DNA from: Helicobacter pametensis ATCC 51478
GTDB lineage: Bacteria; Campylobacterota; Campylobacteria; Campylobacterales; Helicobacteraceae
Length of the DNA: 64,000 bases
NCBI RefSeq assembly: GCF_000518225.1
Contig: NZ_KI912401.1
Coordinates: 491,621-555,620, forward strand
Reading direction: 5' to 3'
The notes beneath the pieces are model-generated. The model saw only the letters and a program-made list of their open reading frames with translations, did no database searches and was not told where the DNA came from. The translations under genes were made by a program, and so were the position numbers. Shown one piece after another: positions 26,941 to 38,421 of the stretch (positions are counted from its first letter, which is position 1; the number at the start of each line of letters is the position of its first letter).

Positions 26941-28313
26941 GCATTATAAGCCTCTTTATTGAGGGTTTTGAGCTCCTTATCCACAGCAATGCTTGCAATC
27001 ATACCCCCACTGACATTGCTCATCGTTCTTGCCATATCCATGATTGGATCAACTGCCAAGACAATAGCCAAGATTCCAAAATGCTCACCCAAGCCAAGAC
27101 CTGTCAAAACAATTGAGGCCACCATTGTGGCAATTCCAGGAATCCCTGCCACACCAATAGAAGCTACCACAGACAAAACAACGATCATAATCCCCTGCAC
27201 AAGCCCAACCTCAATACCCAAAGATTGAAATGCAAACACCCCAACAAGTCCACCCAAATATCCAGCACATCCATTTGCTCCAATCGTAGTAGAAAGAGTT
27301 GCGACAAATGATGCACTCATAGAGCTAACCCCCATTCTATTCTTAAGCACATCAATCGTGACAGGAAGTGTGGCAATACTTGAGCGAGAAGTGAAAGCCA
27401 TCAGCAAAGCAGGAATTGCTTTTTTGAAATACATCATAGGGCTAAGACCATGTGCTAGCAAGACCAAGGCATGCACGATAAATACACAAAATGCACTCAA
27501 ATAAATCAGCGCAATAAAAATTAAAACGGGAGAAATCGCATCAATCCCATAACGCATCAATACCCCAGCAATCATTGTCACAACAGCATAAGGCATAAAT
27601 TCAATCACAAGCATGGCAATTTTCATCATCACTTGATGCAAAAAATCCACACATTTTACAAAGGATTGATAGAAAGGATGCTCATCTCCCACAGCTCGTG
27701 CACTCAATGCAAAAATCATTGCAAAAATCACAACACCCACAACAGCATTTTGCTGCATTGATCCGATGATATTGCTTGGCATCAATCCCAAAAGAATCTG
27801 ATCCAAGCTCTTCACTTCGCGAGCAATCTTGACTTCACCACTCACAAATCCCTCACCCAAAGAAAACTGCACTCCAAGATAAACAGCGATCATGGAAGCG
27901 ATCCCCGTTGTCAAAAGAAGCCAAAATAAACTACGAGAAAATAAAGAAGAAAGTTTGATCTCATTTCTAAGATTTAAAATCACATATAAAATCCCAACCA
28001 ATACAATAGGCACAACGATAAGTTTTAAAAAATTGATAAAAATAGAAGAAATAAATCCAATCCATGCATAAGTTTGATAATACCACTCAAGACCCACAAT
28101 CCTCTGAGCCATACCCCCCTCTGGAAATCCTGCAAAATATTGCATCCCCAACCCAAGTCCAATTCCACACAATAGCCCCACAAACATTCGTTGCGCAAAA
28201 CTTAGACGATTTTTTAGATATCCAATCAAGACAAAAATCCCAAGAACGATACCACAAGCAACTACAGTTCCCCATGATGAAAACAAAAAAAAGTCTCTTA
28301 AAAATGAATGCAT
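26937..28313 (-). CDS. Dicarboxylate/amino acid:cation symporter (DAACS; TcyP-like)
   Basis: 458 residues, about eight to nine membrane segments plus the two re-entrant hairpins of the glutamate-transporter fold. Family signatures: FINFLKLIVVPIVLVGI, FTSRSSIATLPVTI (serine-rich hairpin) and MVASIVLTGLGLGEHFGILAIVLAVDPIMDMART (the NMDGT-equivalent reads DPIMDMART). The long N-terminal segment and GCAGYLGGL motif suggest the cystine-transporter branch (TcyP/YdjN) rather than glutamate or C4-dicarboxylate; that is inference. The ATG follows AAGGAG. Downstream member of the minus-strand series starting at tgt. Confidence 0.88.
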   Translation of the reverse strand: MHSFLRDFFLFSSWGTVVACGIVLGIFVLIGYLKNRLSFAQRMFVGLLCGIGLGLGMQYFAGFPEGGMAQRIVGLEWYYQTYAWIGFISSIFINFLKLIVVPIVLVGILYVILNLRNEIKLSSLFSRSLFWLLLTTGIASMIAVYLGVQFSLGEGFVSGEVKIAREVKSLDQILLGLMPSNIIGSMQQNAVVGVVIFAMIFALSARAVGDEHPFYQSFVKCVDFLHQVMMKIAMLVIEFMPYAVVTMIAGVLMRYGIDAISPVLIFIALIYLSAFCVFIVHALVLLAHGLSPMMYFKKAIPALLMAFTSRSSIATLPVTIDVLKNRMGVSSMSASFVATLSTTIGANGCAGYLGGLVGVFAFQSLGIEVGLVQGIMIVVLSVVASIGVAGIPGIATMVASIVLTGLGLGEHFGILAIVLAVDPIMDMARTMSNVSGGMIASIAVDKELKTLNKEAYNA

Positions 28314-28363
28314 TTTTTCTCCTTGCTATGTTCGCTCAAACCTTGAGCTTCAAGGCTTGAAGC

Positions 28364-29212
28364 CTATAAGATAGATAAAAATCCGCGATCTAATCCACTC
28401 AAATCTTGATAAAACTCAAGATATTGAGAATCTTTGAGTTTTTTGCTCATTTTTTCTCTTTGATCATATCCCATCTCACAAGCTAGATAAGGGATCCTCA
28501 TCTCTTGAGCCAAATCCACCAATGCATACAACATCTCCTCTCCACCATCACCTCCAAATAAAGCATCTTTTGGTTCATATTGCACATTGGCTGGCAAGGG
28601 GAAATGATTGGCAATATAGGGAGGATTTGAAATCAAGAGATCAAAACTTTCTCCAAGAAAAAAATCTCTATTGCTCAAAACATCAATTTGGTGGAATTTA
28701 ACACGATTTTTCAGTGTTTGATCATAATTTTGAGCAAAATCTTCAAGATTTACTTGACTTAGAGAAATTGCTCTTGGATTTATATCGCTTCCTATGATTT
28801 CAAGATTAGGATGAAGCAGTGCTAGCATGATAGAGATCACCCCACTCCCTACACCCAACTCAAAAACCCGATTGATTTTATATTGCTCAATCCACAAACT
28901 TGCTCGCTCAATCAAGATTTCAGTCTCAGGTCTTGGGATCAAAACTCCTTGCTGTATCCTCCATCTATAGCCATAAAAACTCACACTTCCAATCAAATAT
29001 TCAATTGGCTCATCTTGCTGCAATCTTTCAAGCTTACTCACAAAGTCCTGTATCATCCAATCTTTGAGAAATTCATCACAATGTGTATGCAAATAAATAC
29101 GCTCAACCCCTAAGATAAAAGCAAGCAAAATCTCCGCCTCAAGCCTTGGGCGCTCTTTATTGGAGAGTTTTTCTACCCCCACTTTTAAGGCATCAGAGAT
29201 TCTATGCTTCAT
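28364..29212 (-). CDS. prmC: Release-factor glutamine methyltransferase PrmC
   Basis: 282 residues. The catalytic LLISNPPYIA (NPPY) lies near residue 193, the SAM-binding FELGVGSGVISIMLAL near 117, and the N-terminal helical release-factor-binding domain in the first 100 residues. It methylates the GGQ glutamine of RF1/RF2. The start overlaps the end of the M48 protease gene by 11 bases. Confidence 0.94.
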   Translation of the reverse strand: MKHRISDALKVGVEKLSNKERPRLEAEILLAFILGVERIYLHTHCDEFLKDWMIQDFVSKLERLQQDEPIEYLIGSVSFYGYRWRIQQGVLIPRPETEILIERASLWIEQYKINRVFELGVGSGVISIMLALLHPNLEIIGSDINPRAISLSQVNLEDFAQNYDQTLKNRVKFHQIDVLSNRDFFLGESFDLLISNPPYIANHFPLPANVQYEPKDALFGGDGGEEMLYALVDLAQEMRIPYLACEMGYDQREKMSKKLKDSQYLEFYQDLSGLDRGFLSIL

Positions 29213-30410
29213 AATCTAGAGCTTTCAGGCGCTCTAAGAGTGGAGGATGAGTAAAATGAAAACAGATATAGAGGGGATGAGAACTTGGGAATGATTTATT
29301 TTCATTGACAAGGCGTATCAGTGCCTCTGCGAGTGTTTTTTTTGAACTTAATGATGCCCCAAAGCGATCTGCTCTAAATTCTGCCTTTCTTGAAAAAAAT
29401 CCAACTAAAGGCAAAAACCAAAATGAAATCAAAGGAGCGAGCAAAAATAAGATTATCAATACATTAGCAGGGATTTTTTTTAGCCCCAGTTCAGCAAAAA
29501 GACTTTGAGGCAATGAACCTGCTATGTAAAAAATTGCAAACAAAAAAACTCCTTGAATCAAAACATTAAACACAACATCCTTATGTTTAAAATGCCCAAG
29601 CTCATGACCCAAAATCGCCACAAGCCCATCTGTGCTAATTTTTTCAAGCAAAGTATCAAATAAGACAACGCGTTTATTTTTGCCCAATCCTCCAAAATAA
29701 GCATTCAATCGTCCATCACGCTTGCTAGCATCCATCACAAAGATTCCATTACTCTCAAACCCCACACTCCTCATCAAGCCCTCAATCTTCTCTTGCAACA
29801 CAGAATCTGCCAAAGGGGTGAAGCTATTGAACAATGGAGCAATCCAAGTTGGATAAACAAAATTGATCAAAAGCACCACACCTAACACAAACAAAGCCCC
29901 CCAAAGCCACCAATAACTCAATACACTCATCAAAAAGATCAAGACATACAAAATCGCTCCACCTACAACCCCAAGCAAAACGACCCCCTTGAGTAAATCC
30001 GTGATAAAAACACCCATCGTCTGATGACTAAAACCAAAGCGTTTATCAAGGATCATCTCTTGATAATACTTAAAGGGAATAGAGAGAATCTGTGAGAGAA
30101 ACAAAAAACTAAAAACAATCAAAACCTGATGAGTTATCTCAGATCTCACATAATGAGCCAAAAGTGTATTGATCCACTCTAGCCCAAAGAAAATCCACAA
30201 AACAAAGACGATCAATCCCATCATATCTTGCATCACCGCTAAGCGCAATTTTTCAAGCGCATAGATCCCAGCCTCAACAAAATCCTTCGGAGAGAGCAAA
30301 ATCGCCTCTTTTTGCATCGCTTTTTGGATGTGTCTATATTGCAAAAGATTCAAAACCAAACTTGGAATCGCAAAACACAAAGAATACAAACAAACCAAAT
30401 AAAACGCCAT
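29202..30410 (-). CDS. M48 family CAAX-type membrane zinc metalloprotease
   Basis: 402 residues, multi-spanning. Zinc motif HELGHFKHKD near residue 268 (HEXXH), with the third ligand in FRADRFGASL; ITDLLKGVVLLGVVGGAI and DASKRDGRLNAYFGGLG are typical of the STE24/CAAX prenyl protease 1 branch. Bacterial members act in membrane protein quality control. The bacterial substrate is unknown, and prenylated proteins are not expected. The ATG follows AGGGGAATTT, eight bases after the YhhQ-family stop. Confidence 0.9.
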   Translation of the reverse strand: MAFYLVCLYSLCFAIPSLVLNLLQYRHIQKAMQKEAILLSPKDFVEAGIYALEKLRLAVMQDMMGLIVFVLWIFFGLEWINTLLAHYVRSEITHQVLIVFSFLFLSQILSIPFKYYQEMILDKRFGFSHQTMGVFITDLLKGVVLLGVVGGAILYVLIFLMSVLSYWWLWGALFVLGVVLLINFVYPTWIAPLFNSFTPLADSVLQEKIEGLMRSVGFESNGIFVMDASKRDGRLNAYFGGLGKNKRVVLFDTLLEKISTDGLVAILGHELGHFKHKDVVFNVLIQGVFLFAIFYIAGSLPQSLFAELGLKKIPANVLIILFLLAPLISFWFLPLVGFFSRKAEFRADRFGASLSSKKTLAEALIRLVNENKSFPSSHPLYICFHFTHPPLLERLKALDYEA

Positions 30411-30418
30411 AAATTCCC

Positions 30419-31134
30419 CTAATCAAAAAGTTTTTGCGAATGATAATCATTTTTTTGTTTGGCTAAATAAACAAGACAATACAGGATAGGAGTGTCCAAA
30501 ATAGCCAAACACACAAAAATCGCATAGCTTGAGATAATGATCTGCAAAATCACATCCCATTCATACACACCCCAAAAAGCTCCTAGAGTAAATAAAACCG
30601 TATTGACAAATTGAGAAATAAGAGTAGAGCCATTATTGCGCACCCAAAGCCATCTCTCCTGATCTCCACAAAGCCTCACACTCCACTTCCACCACCAATG
30701 ATAAAGCCATACATCCAAATATGAAGCAATCGCAAAAACAAGTAAGGAAGCACAAATCACTCTTGGCGTCTGTGAAAAAATATGCTGCAAGCTCTCACCC
30801 ATCTGAAGATCAATGGGCACATAATGCAGCCAAAGTTGAGAAGACATCAGAAATAAAACACTAAAAAACAAAGTCAATTTCACTGCCTGCTTAGCTTCTC
30901 TTTTGCCCCTAAATTCGCTTAATGCATCCGTGATCAAGAAAGTTGATGCAAACAAAACATTACCCAAGGTTTGCGTCATCCCAAATGCCTCAATCAAAAG
31001 ACTCACCTCAATATTGGCCACAATAGTTGCAAACACCCCAAACACCATCAATCCCTGAATACCAAAAAAGAAATAGGCAAGAATAACCCCCCCATAAACA
31101 AGCACAAGACTTACAATCAACAATAGTTCATTCA

Positions 31135-31135
<1 letters not shown>
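30419..31135 (-). CDS. Queuosine-precursor transporter, YhhQ family
   Basis: About 238 residues with six or seven membrane spans. The DUF165/YhhQ signature is visible: NVLFASTFLITDALSEFRGKREAKQAVKL, LASYLDVWLYHWW-like FAIASYLDVWLYHWW and WVRNNGSTLISQFVNTVLFTLGAF. Family members import preQ0/preQ1 or queuine. The start shares its first base with the stop of the radical SAM gene (TGATG), so translation is coupled. With tgt two genes upstream, this supports salvage of a queuosine precursor. Confidence 0.9.
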
Positions 31136-33025
<1,890 letters not shown>

Positions 33026-33106
33026 CTAGATTACATCTCCATAGGGCAATCCTTGAGTTTTTATGATTTTTATTCTTAATCTCATTTCAGGATTTAAGCA
33101 TTCCTG

Positions 33107-33112
33107 TATAAT
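33107..33112 (+). promoter_or_regulatory. Candidate extended -10 box for the COG3400-aroB operon
   Basis: TATAAT preceded by TCCTG, 38 bases before the chosen ATG of the COG3400 gene. Assigned by eye. Confidence 0.45.
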
Positions 33113-33149
33113 TCTGCAAAACTTCAATCATAAGGCTCTCAAAAACAAA

Positions 33150-34559
33150 ATGAAACAAATTGCTCTCATTCTAGAAGGCGAATGCGCAAAGATTTTTTTA
33201 GAAAAACTGCTACATCAATACCACAGCTCAAATTTTTACACAATCATCACTCTAGATGCCTCACTGATTCCTCACACTTATCCCAATCACTTTTCTTTCC
33301 ATCATTTTGATCCCACATCCACTCCAAGACTCCAAGAAGTATTTGTCTCACAACCTGACTCACTCTTTTTGGTTCATAATGATCCCAAAGAATGCAAACT
33401 CATTCACTCAGCCCTAAGGAAGATTTTTCCTGAGATTCCACTCATTTTGCACTCAACACATACTCTAGAGATCGATGATCCTCATCTTGAAGAAGTCTCT
33501 GCTCTATCTCTTGCTAGCAATAAGCTTCTCACACATCTTCCCAATATCCCAACACCTATCCAAGATGTAGGGATTGGAAAAGGTGAGATTATGGAGATTT
33601 TGGTCCCATCTGGCAGTGTTTATTGCTATCGCACACTAGGATCAATCTCTCAAAAAGAATGGAAAATCGCTGGAATCTATCGTGATGATGAATTCTTGCT
33701 TAGTTCATATTCTCTAAGTATCCGTCCCAATGATCGAATCCTAGCCATTGGAAATCCAAAGATTCTCAATAATGTCTATCGCCAAATCACAAGCTCTCTT
33801 GGACAATTTCCCATTCCATTTGGCAAAGATCTTTTCTTGTATCTTGATGAAGATCTACTAGATGAAGTTGAAATCCTTCAAGACATTGATGAGGCTCTCT
33901 TTTTGCACAAACACCTCAACAATGCCCAGCTAATGATCACCATTCTCAATCCAAGACGATTTGATCTTTTAGAGCATATCAAATCCATCCAAAACACCTC
34001 GATCAATGTCCAGATTGATTATCAATCTCTCTCGCTCTCAGAGATTCTCAATCTTCATCGCAAAAAACGCATCGGACTTGCCATTCTCAATCACAAGCTT
34101 TTCTCCTCAATGGATGTCAAAAAAACTCTTCTTGAATTTTCAATCCCCACTTTTAAAACAGCCAAGCATAAACTCCAAGAATGCAGCTCAAGCCTTATCC
34201 TTTTGGAAGAAGATCCACATATTGCTTCTATCACCCTTGATATCGCCTCGCAATTAAATCTTGATTTTGAGATTTATGATTTTGATGTGGATGGTCACTA
34301 CCACACAGAGTGTTTTGACACATATAAAAATCTCTCACAAATTTTTGCCAAACCCATTCATCTCACCCAAAGTCAGAGCAAAAATCCGATCATTTATCTC
34401 TTAGAGCTTCAAAAACCCATCTTGCAATTCCTGCCCCTAGACCCAGCAATCAGCAACCACACTCTCTCAGGGATCGCTTCAACGCATCTCACCTATCACT
34501 CCATCCATCTTGATAAAAATCCACAGATTCTCATCCCTATGTCCTATGAAAACCATTAG
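33150..34559 (+). CDS. COG3400-type protein with TrkA-C-like domain
   Basis: About 469 residues. The N-terminus (KQIALILEGECAKIFLEKLL) looks like a nucleotide-binding fold. The centre (about 145-225) resembles a TrkA-C/RCK-C regulatory domain: GKGEIMEILVPSGSVYCYRTLG, GIYRDDEFLLSS and SIRPNDRILAIGNPKIL. The C-terminal half repeats a TrkN-like alpha/beta layout. It lacks membrane spans. The gene sits between tgt and aroB as in H. pylori. A role in potassium channel control is possible but not shown. The start chosen is the ATG before KQIAL; an earlier in-frame ATG would add a non-conserved hydrophobic peptide. Confidence 0.75.
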   Translation: MKQIALILEGECAKIFLEKLLHQYHSSNFYTIITLDASLIPHTYPNHFSFHHFDPTSTPRLQEVFVSQPDSLFLVHNDPKECKLIHSALRKIFPEIPLILHSTHTLEIDDPHLEEVSALSLASNKLLTHLPNIPTPIQDVGIGKGEIMEILVPSGSVYCYRTLGSISQKEWKIAGIYRDDEFLLSSYSLSIRPNDRILAIGNPKILNNVYRQITSSLGQFPIPFGKDLFLYLDEDLLDEVEILQDIDEALFLHKHLNNAQLMITILNPRRFDLLEHIKSIQNTSINVQIDYQSLSLSEILNLHRKKRIGLAILNHKLFSSMDVKKTLLEFSIPTFKTAKHKLQECSSSLILLEEDPHIASITLDIASQLNLDFEIYDFDVDGHYHTECFDTYKNLSQIFAKPIHLTQSQSKNPIIYLLELQKPILQFLPLDPAISNHTLSGIASTHLTYHSIHLDKNPQILIPMSYENH

Positions 34560-35562
34560 CCTCAAATCAAGCACCATCCACTTTGGAGAAATCCAAGAAC
34601 TTTGTTTTGATGGAAGCGTTCTAATCATCACAGACACACAGGTAGCTCCTCTTTATCTAGAATTTCTCAAGCAAAAAATCCAAGCCCATGCTCTTTTTTC
34701 GCTGGTGATTCCAAGTGGTGAATCTAGCAAAACACTTCAATCCCTTGAGCAAATCCTAGATTTTGCCTTTGAATGTGGGTTGGATCGCCACAGCACGATG
34801 ATTGCATTAGGAGGCGGGGTGATCAGTGATCTTGTGGGATTGGCAAGTGGGCTTTATATGCGAGGAATCGCATTTTGCAATATCCCCACCACACTTTTGG
34901 CTCAAGTGGATGCAAGTGTTGGAGGAAAGTGTGGCATCAACACTCAAAAAGGCAAGAATCTCATCGGCTTATTCCACCATCCACGCCAAGTCTTTATCTC
35001 AGATATCTTCTTAAAAACACTCTCTGAGCGCGAACTTCATGCAGGGATTGCTGAAGTGATCAAAATGGCAATCTGCTTCTCTCCCGCACTCTTTGAACAG
35101 CTTTTTGATTCTCAATGGGTCAGAAATAATCTCCTTGAGATCATCTATCAAAGTATCTCCATCAAAGCTCAAGTCGTCTCTAAAGATGAGAGAGAATGCA
35201 ACCTACGCTCAGCACTCAATTATGGGCATACTTTTGGACATGCCATCGAAAAAGAACAAAACTTCCAGCATTTTTTGCATGGAGAGGCGGTGAGCATTGG
35301 GATGGTGATGGCCAATGCGCTTTCTGCACGCATCACAGGATTTCAAGAATCAGAGCGCATCATCACACTTCTTCAAACATACAATCTCCCCACCACCTAT
35401 CAGATCCAAAATCTTTCCGCGTTTTATCAATCACTTTTTTTGGATAAAAAAACCCAAAATAAACAAATAAAATTTATACTTCCACTCAAAATTGGTTCTT
35501 TTGATTTTTTCTATCCCTCCACCCAAGAGATCCAATCCATCCTAAGTGAGTTTTCAAAATGA
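34546..35562 (+). CDS. aroB: 3-dehydroquinate synthase
   Basis: 338 residues. Second shikimate step, DAHP to 3-dehydroquinate. NAD-binding VIPSGESSKTLQSLEQIL near residue 58, IALGGGVISDLVGLASGLYMRGI near 92, LLAQVDASVGGKCGIN near 122, and zinc-ligand region LNYGHTFGHAIE near 225 with HGEAVSIGM. The start overlaps the end of the COG3400 gene by 14 bases. aroA is in another operon of the window. Confidence 0.95.
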   Translation: MKTISLKSSTIHFGEIQELCFDGSVLIITDTQVAPLYLEFLKQKIQAHALFSLVIPSGESSKTLQSLEQILDFAFECGLDRHSTMIALGGGVISDLVGLASGLYMRGIAFCNIPTTLLAQVDASVGGKCGINTQKGKNLIGLFHHPRQVFISDIFLKTLSERELHAGIAEVIKMAICFSPALFEQLFDSQWVRNNLLEIIYQSISIKAQVVSKDERECNLRSALNYGHTFGHAIEKEQNFQHFLHGEAVSIGMVMANALSARITGFQESERIITLLQTYNLPTTYQIQNLSAFYQSLFLDKKTQNKQIKFILPLKIGSFDFFYPSTQEIQSILSEFSK

Positions 35563-37193
35563 AAAAAATATGCTTGATTTTCCTATCTGTTGCAATGCTT
35601 CTTTGTGCTTCTAGCAAGGAGACTAATCCCAAAGATTCTAAGCCTCTATCCAAATCAGAAGAGGAACTCATCCATGCAATCTCTGGAGAATTAGATCTCA
35701 TCAACAAAGCACTTGATGGCAATGAGAATCCATGGGTGAGGCGCTACAATAGCTATCTCAAATATAATTCTATTATCAACCAAATCAAAACTATCGAATG
35801 GAGAATTAAGCGCACCAAACCTACACCTAAAAATACTGAGGAACTCCAAAGTCTCAATAATCGCCTTGAGGCCCTTCAAAGACAAAAGACATTTTTTTCA
35901 GACTATGAGGGAAATCCTTATAAAGAGCTCACAGAAATCAAAGAGATTCAAGAAGTGCCAAGTGTGACCAACCCTATCGCAATTTTTTCAGGGATCAACT
36001 TCCTCAAACAAATCAAAGCACAAGAAAAAACACTCCAAAACAACCAAGCAACACTCAAAAAAACACTAGCTCTCCTTGATCAGAAAAAAAACCTTCTCAC
36101 CCAGCTTGTCAAACTTCAAGACAAAAAGGAGCAATATAATTCCATCAAAGAGATTCAAAAAGCTCAAAGTATGAAACTCGATCTTCAGTCTGCTCAAAGC
36201 ATACTTGAGACTTCTTTAGAAGTCTTCAGTCGGCGTGTCACTGAGCTCAACTCAAGTATCACAAATCAGATCCAAAAGCAAACCCTCAAAACAATCTATA
36301 TTGCAATCTTATGTCTTGTGATTTTCTTTATCGCTCTAGCAATCAAGGTCGCTCTTCGCAAATATCTCGATCATGAAAGACTCTATATCGCCAACAAAAT
36401 TATCAATTTCTCATATATGACTATTATTGTGCTTACTGTTTTGCTGAGCTATCTTAGCAATATCACCTATCTTGTGACATTTTTGGGTTTTGTTTCTGCT
36501 GGACTTGCTTTTGCTATGAGAGACTTATTTATGAGTGTTTTGGGTTGGTTTGTGATCGTGATTGGCGGTGGTCTACATGCTGGAGATCGCATCAGGATTC
36601 ACAGAGACAACACAACCTATGTAGGAGATATTCTAGACATTTCTATGACGCGTATCACGCTCCTTGAGGATGTAACACTCAATACATATCTTGAAACACG
36701 CCGAGCTGGAAGAATTATCTTCATTCCCAATAACTTTATTTTCAACACAGTGATTTCAAACTACACTCATGGCGGAATGACAACTATTTGGGATGGAATC
36801 GACTTTACTATTACCTTTGATAGTAATTACAAAAAGGCTGTCGAAATTGCCACAGAAGTAGCACGCAAATACTCCAAGCCCCATACAGAAATTGCCAAAA
36901 AGCGTATGTCACGCCTCAAAGAGCGCTATTCTCTCAAAAGAATCAGCCTAGAACCAAGGATTTTCAATATGATTGAGCCAAATGGGATGAAAATCTCTCT
37001 TTGGTATCAGACCAATGCATTCACAACGCTCAATGTCAGAAGCAGTATCTCAGGAGAGATCATTGATCTCTTAGCCAAAGAAAAAGATATCAAGATTGCC
37101 TACAATACGACCAAAATCGTCAATACAGGGAGTGATGGGGTATGGGAAAGATTCACACATGAGGAGCAAAATGAAACCAAAAGTCCTTTTTAA
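35559..37193 (+). CDS. Large MscS-family mechanosensitive channel
   Basis: 544 residues. Signal peptide KKICLIFLSVAMLLCAS, then a long periplasmic helical/coiled-coil region (about 30-235) with many Gln/Lys/Asn. Next come membrane helices starting near 245 (TIYIAILCLVIFFIALAI, FSYMTIIVLTVLLSYLS) and the pore helix GFVSAGLAFAMRDLFMSVLGW near 312. The MscS beta domain is GDRIRIHRDNTTYVGDILDISMTRITLLE, ending in an alpha/beta cage. It would gate on membrane tension. It overlaps aroB by an ATGA junction and ends within the mtaB leader. Confidence 0.9.
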   Translation: MKKICLIFLSVAMLLCASSKETNPKDSKPLSKSEEELIHAISGELDLINKALDGNENPWVRRYNSYLKYNSIINQIKTIEWRIKRTKPTPKNTEELQSLNNRLEALQRQKTFFSDYEGNPYKELTEIKEIQEVPSVTNPIAIFSGINFLKQIKAQEKTLQNNQATLKKTLALLDQKKNLLTQLVKLQDKKEQYNSIKEIQKAQSMKLDLQSAQSILETSLEVFSRRVTELNSSITNQIQKQTLKTIYIAILCLVIFFIALAIKVALRKYLDHERLYIANKIINFSYMTIIVLTVLLSYLSNITYLVTFLGFVSAGLAFAMRDLFMSVLGWFVIVIGGGLHAGDRIRIHRDNTTYVGDILDISMTRITLLEDVTLNTYLETRRAGRIIFIPNNFIFNTVISNYTHGGMTTIWDGIDFTITFDSNYKKAVEIATEVARKYSKPHTEIAKKRMSRLKERYSLKRISLEPRIFNMIEPNGMKISLWYQTNAFTTLNVRSSISGEIIDLLAKEKDIKIAYNTTKIVNTGSDGVWERFTHEEQNETKSPF

Positions 37194-38412
37194 AACATTT
37201 GGATGCCGAACCAATCTCTTTGATACTCAAGTTATGATTGAGAATCTCAAAGATTTTGAAGTGACACACAAGGAAGAAGAAGCAGAGATCATCGTGATCA
37301 ATTCATGCACTGTGACCAATGGAGCTGATGCTGGAGTGAGAAATTATCTCAACAAGATGCAAAAAATAGGTAAAAAAATCTATTTCACAGGCTGTGGAGT
37401 CGCAACAAAAGGAGAGGAAGTCTTCCCTCAAGTCTCTGGTGTCTTTGCTCACGATCACAAAGAAAAAATCAACTCTCTTCTCAAGCAATCACAAAAATTC
37501 TTTCTTCCCACCCAAAATGACGCCCATATCGATCAAACCTTGGTAAGCGAATTTGTGGGCAAAAGTCGCGCATTTATCAAAATCCAAGAAGGATGCGACT
37601 TTACTTGCAGCTATTGCATCATCCCTTTTTCAAGAGGAAAGGCACGCAGTATCCCCCAAGAGATGATTCTCACACAAATTCAAACCCTAGCCCAAGAAGG
37701 AATCCAAGAAGTCGTTCTCACAGGCACCAATATGGGAAGCTATGGCAAAGACACTCAAAGCTCTGTAGCAAAACTCATCCAAGCCATCTCAAAGATTCCC
37801 AATATCAAACGCATACGCCTTGGATCACTCGAACCTAGTCAAATTGATGAAGAATTTTTGGAGCTTTTGGGGGAAGATTTCTTAGAGCGTCATCTCCACA
37901 TCGCTCTCCAACACACACATGATGTGATGCTTCAGATTATGAATAGACACAATCGCACACAAAGCGATCTAGAACTCTTTGAAAAAATTGCTGCCAAAGG
38001 GTTTGCTCTAGGAAGTGATTATATCGTCGGGCATCCTGGAGAAAGTGAAGAGATCTGGAATCAAGCCTTTGAAAATCTCAAAAAGTTCCCCCTCACACAC
38101 ATCCATCCCTTCATCTATAGCCCACGCACTGGAACACCCTCAGCCTCTATGAAACCACGCATTCATGGAGATATCGCCAAAAAACGCCTACACAGCATCA
38201 ATCATCTAATCGCTCAAAAAAATCTTGATTTTCGCAAGCAGCATGCCACAACGCCTCTAAAGATTCTTATCGAGAGTCACAAAAATGGGAGTTTTTATGG
38301 ATTGGATCAATTCTTCAACAAAGTCAAGATCAAGTCTTCCAAACATTTGATGGGTTGGCTTGAGTGCGACTCCTATACAATTATGCAAGAGTATAACCAT
38401 ATTGAACTCTAA
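37171..38412 (+). CDS. mtaB: tRNA t6A37 methylthiotransferase MtaB
   Basis: 413 residues. UPF0004 N-terminal domain (KTFGCRTNLFDTQVMIENL, VINSCTVTNGADAG), radical SAM cluster in IQEGCDFTCSYCIIPFSRGKARS near residue 140-160, and a C-terminal TRAM-like domain (about 350-413, LKILIESHKNGSFYG). It makes ms2t6A37 in tRNAs. The ATG chosen follows GAGGAGCAAA; an earlier in-frame ATG lies within mscS and lacks a ribosome site. Overlaps the mscS stop region by 23 bases. Confidence 0.94.
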   Translation: MKPKVLFKTFGCRTNLFDTQVMIENLKDFEVTHKEEEAEIIVINSCTVTNGADAGVRNYLNKMQKIGKKIYFTGCGVATKGEEVFPQVSGVFAHDHKEKINSLLKQSQKFFLPTQNDAHIDQTLVSEFVGKSRAFIKIQEGCDFTCSYCIIPFSRGKARSIPQEMILTQIQTLAQEGIQEVVLTGTNMGSYGKDTQSSVAKLIQAISKIPNIKRIRLGSLEPSQIDEEFLELLGEDFLERHLHIALQHTHDVMLQIMNRHNRTQSDLELFEKIAAKGFALGSDYIVGHPGESEEIWNQAFENLKKFPLTHIHPFIYSPRTGTPSASMKPRIHGDIAKKRLHSINHLIAQKNLDFRKQHATTPLKILIESHKNGSFYGLDQFFNKVKIKSSKHLMGWLECDSYTIMQEYNHIEL

Positions 38413-38421
38413 GGAGATGAT

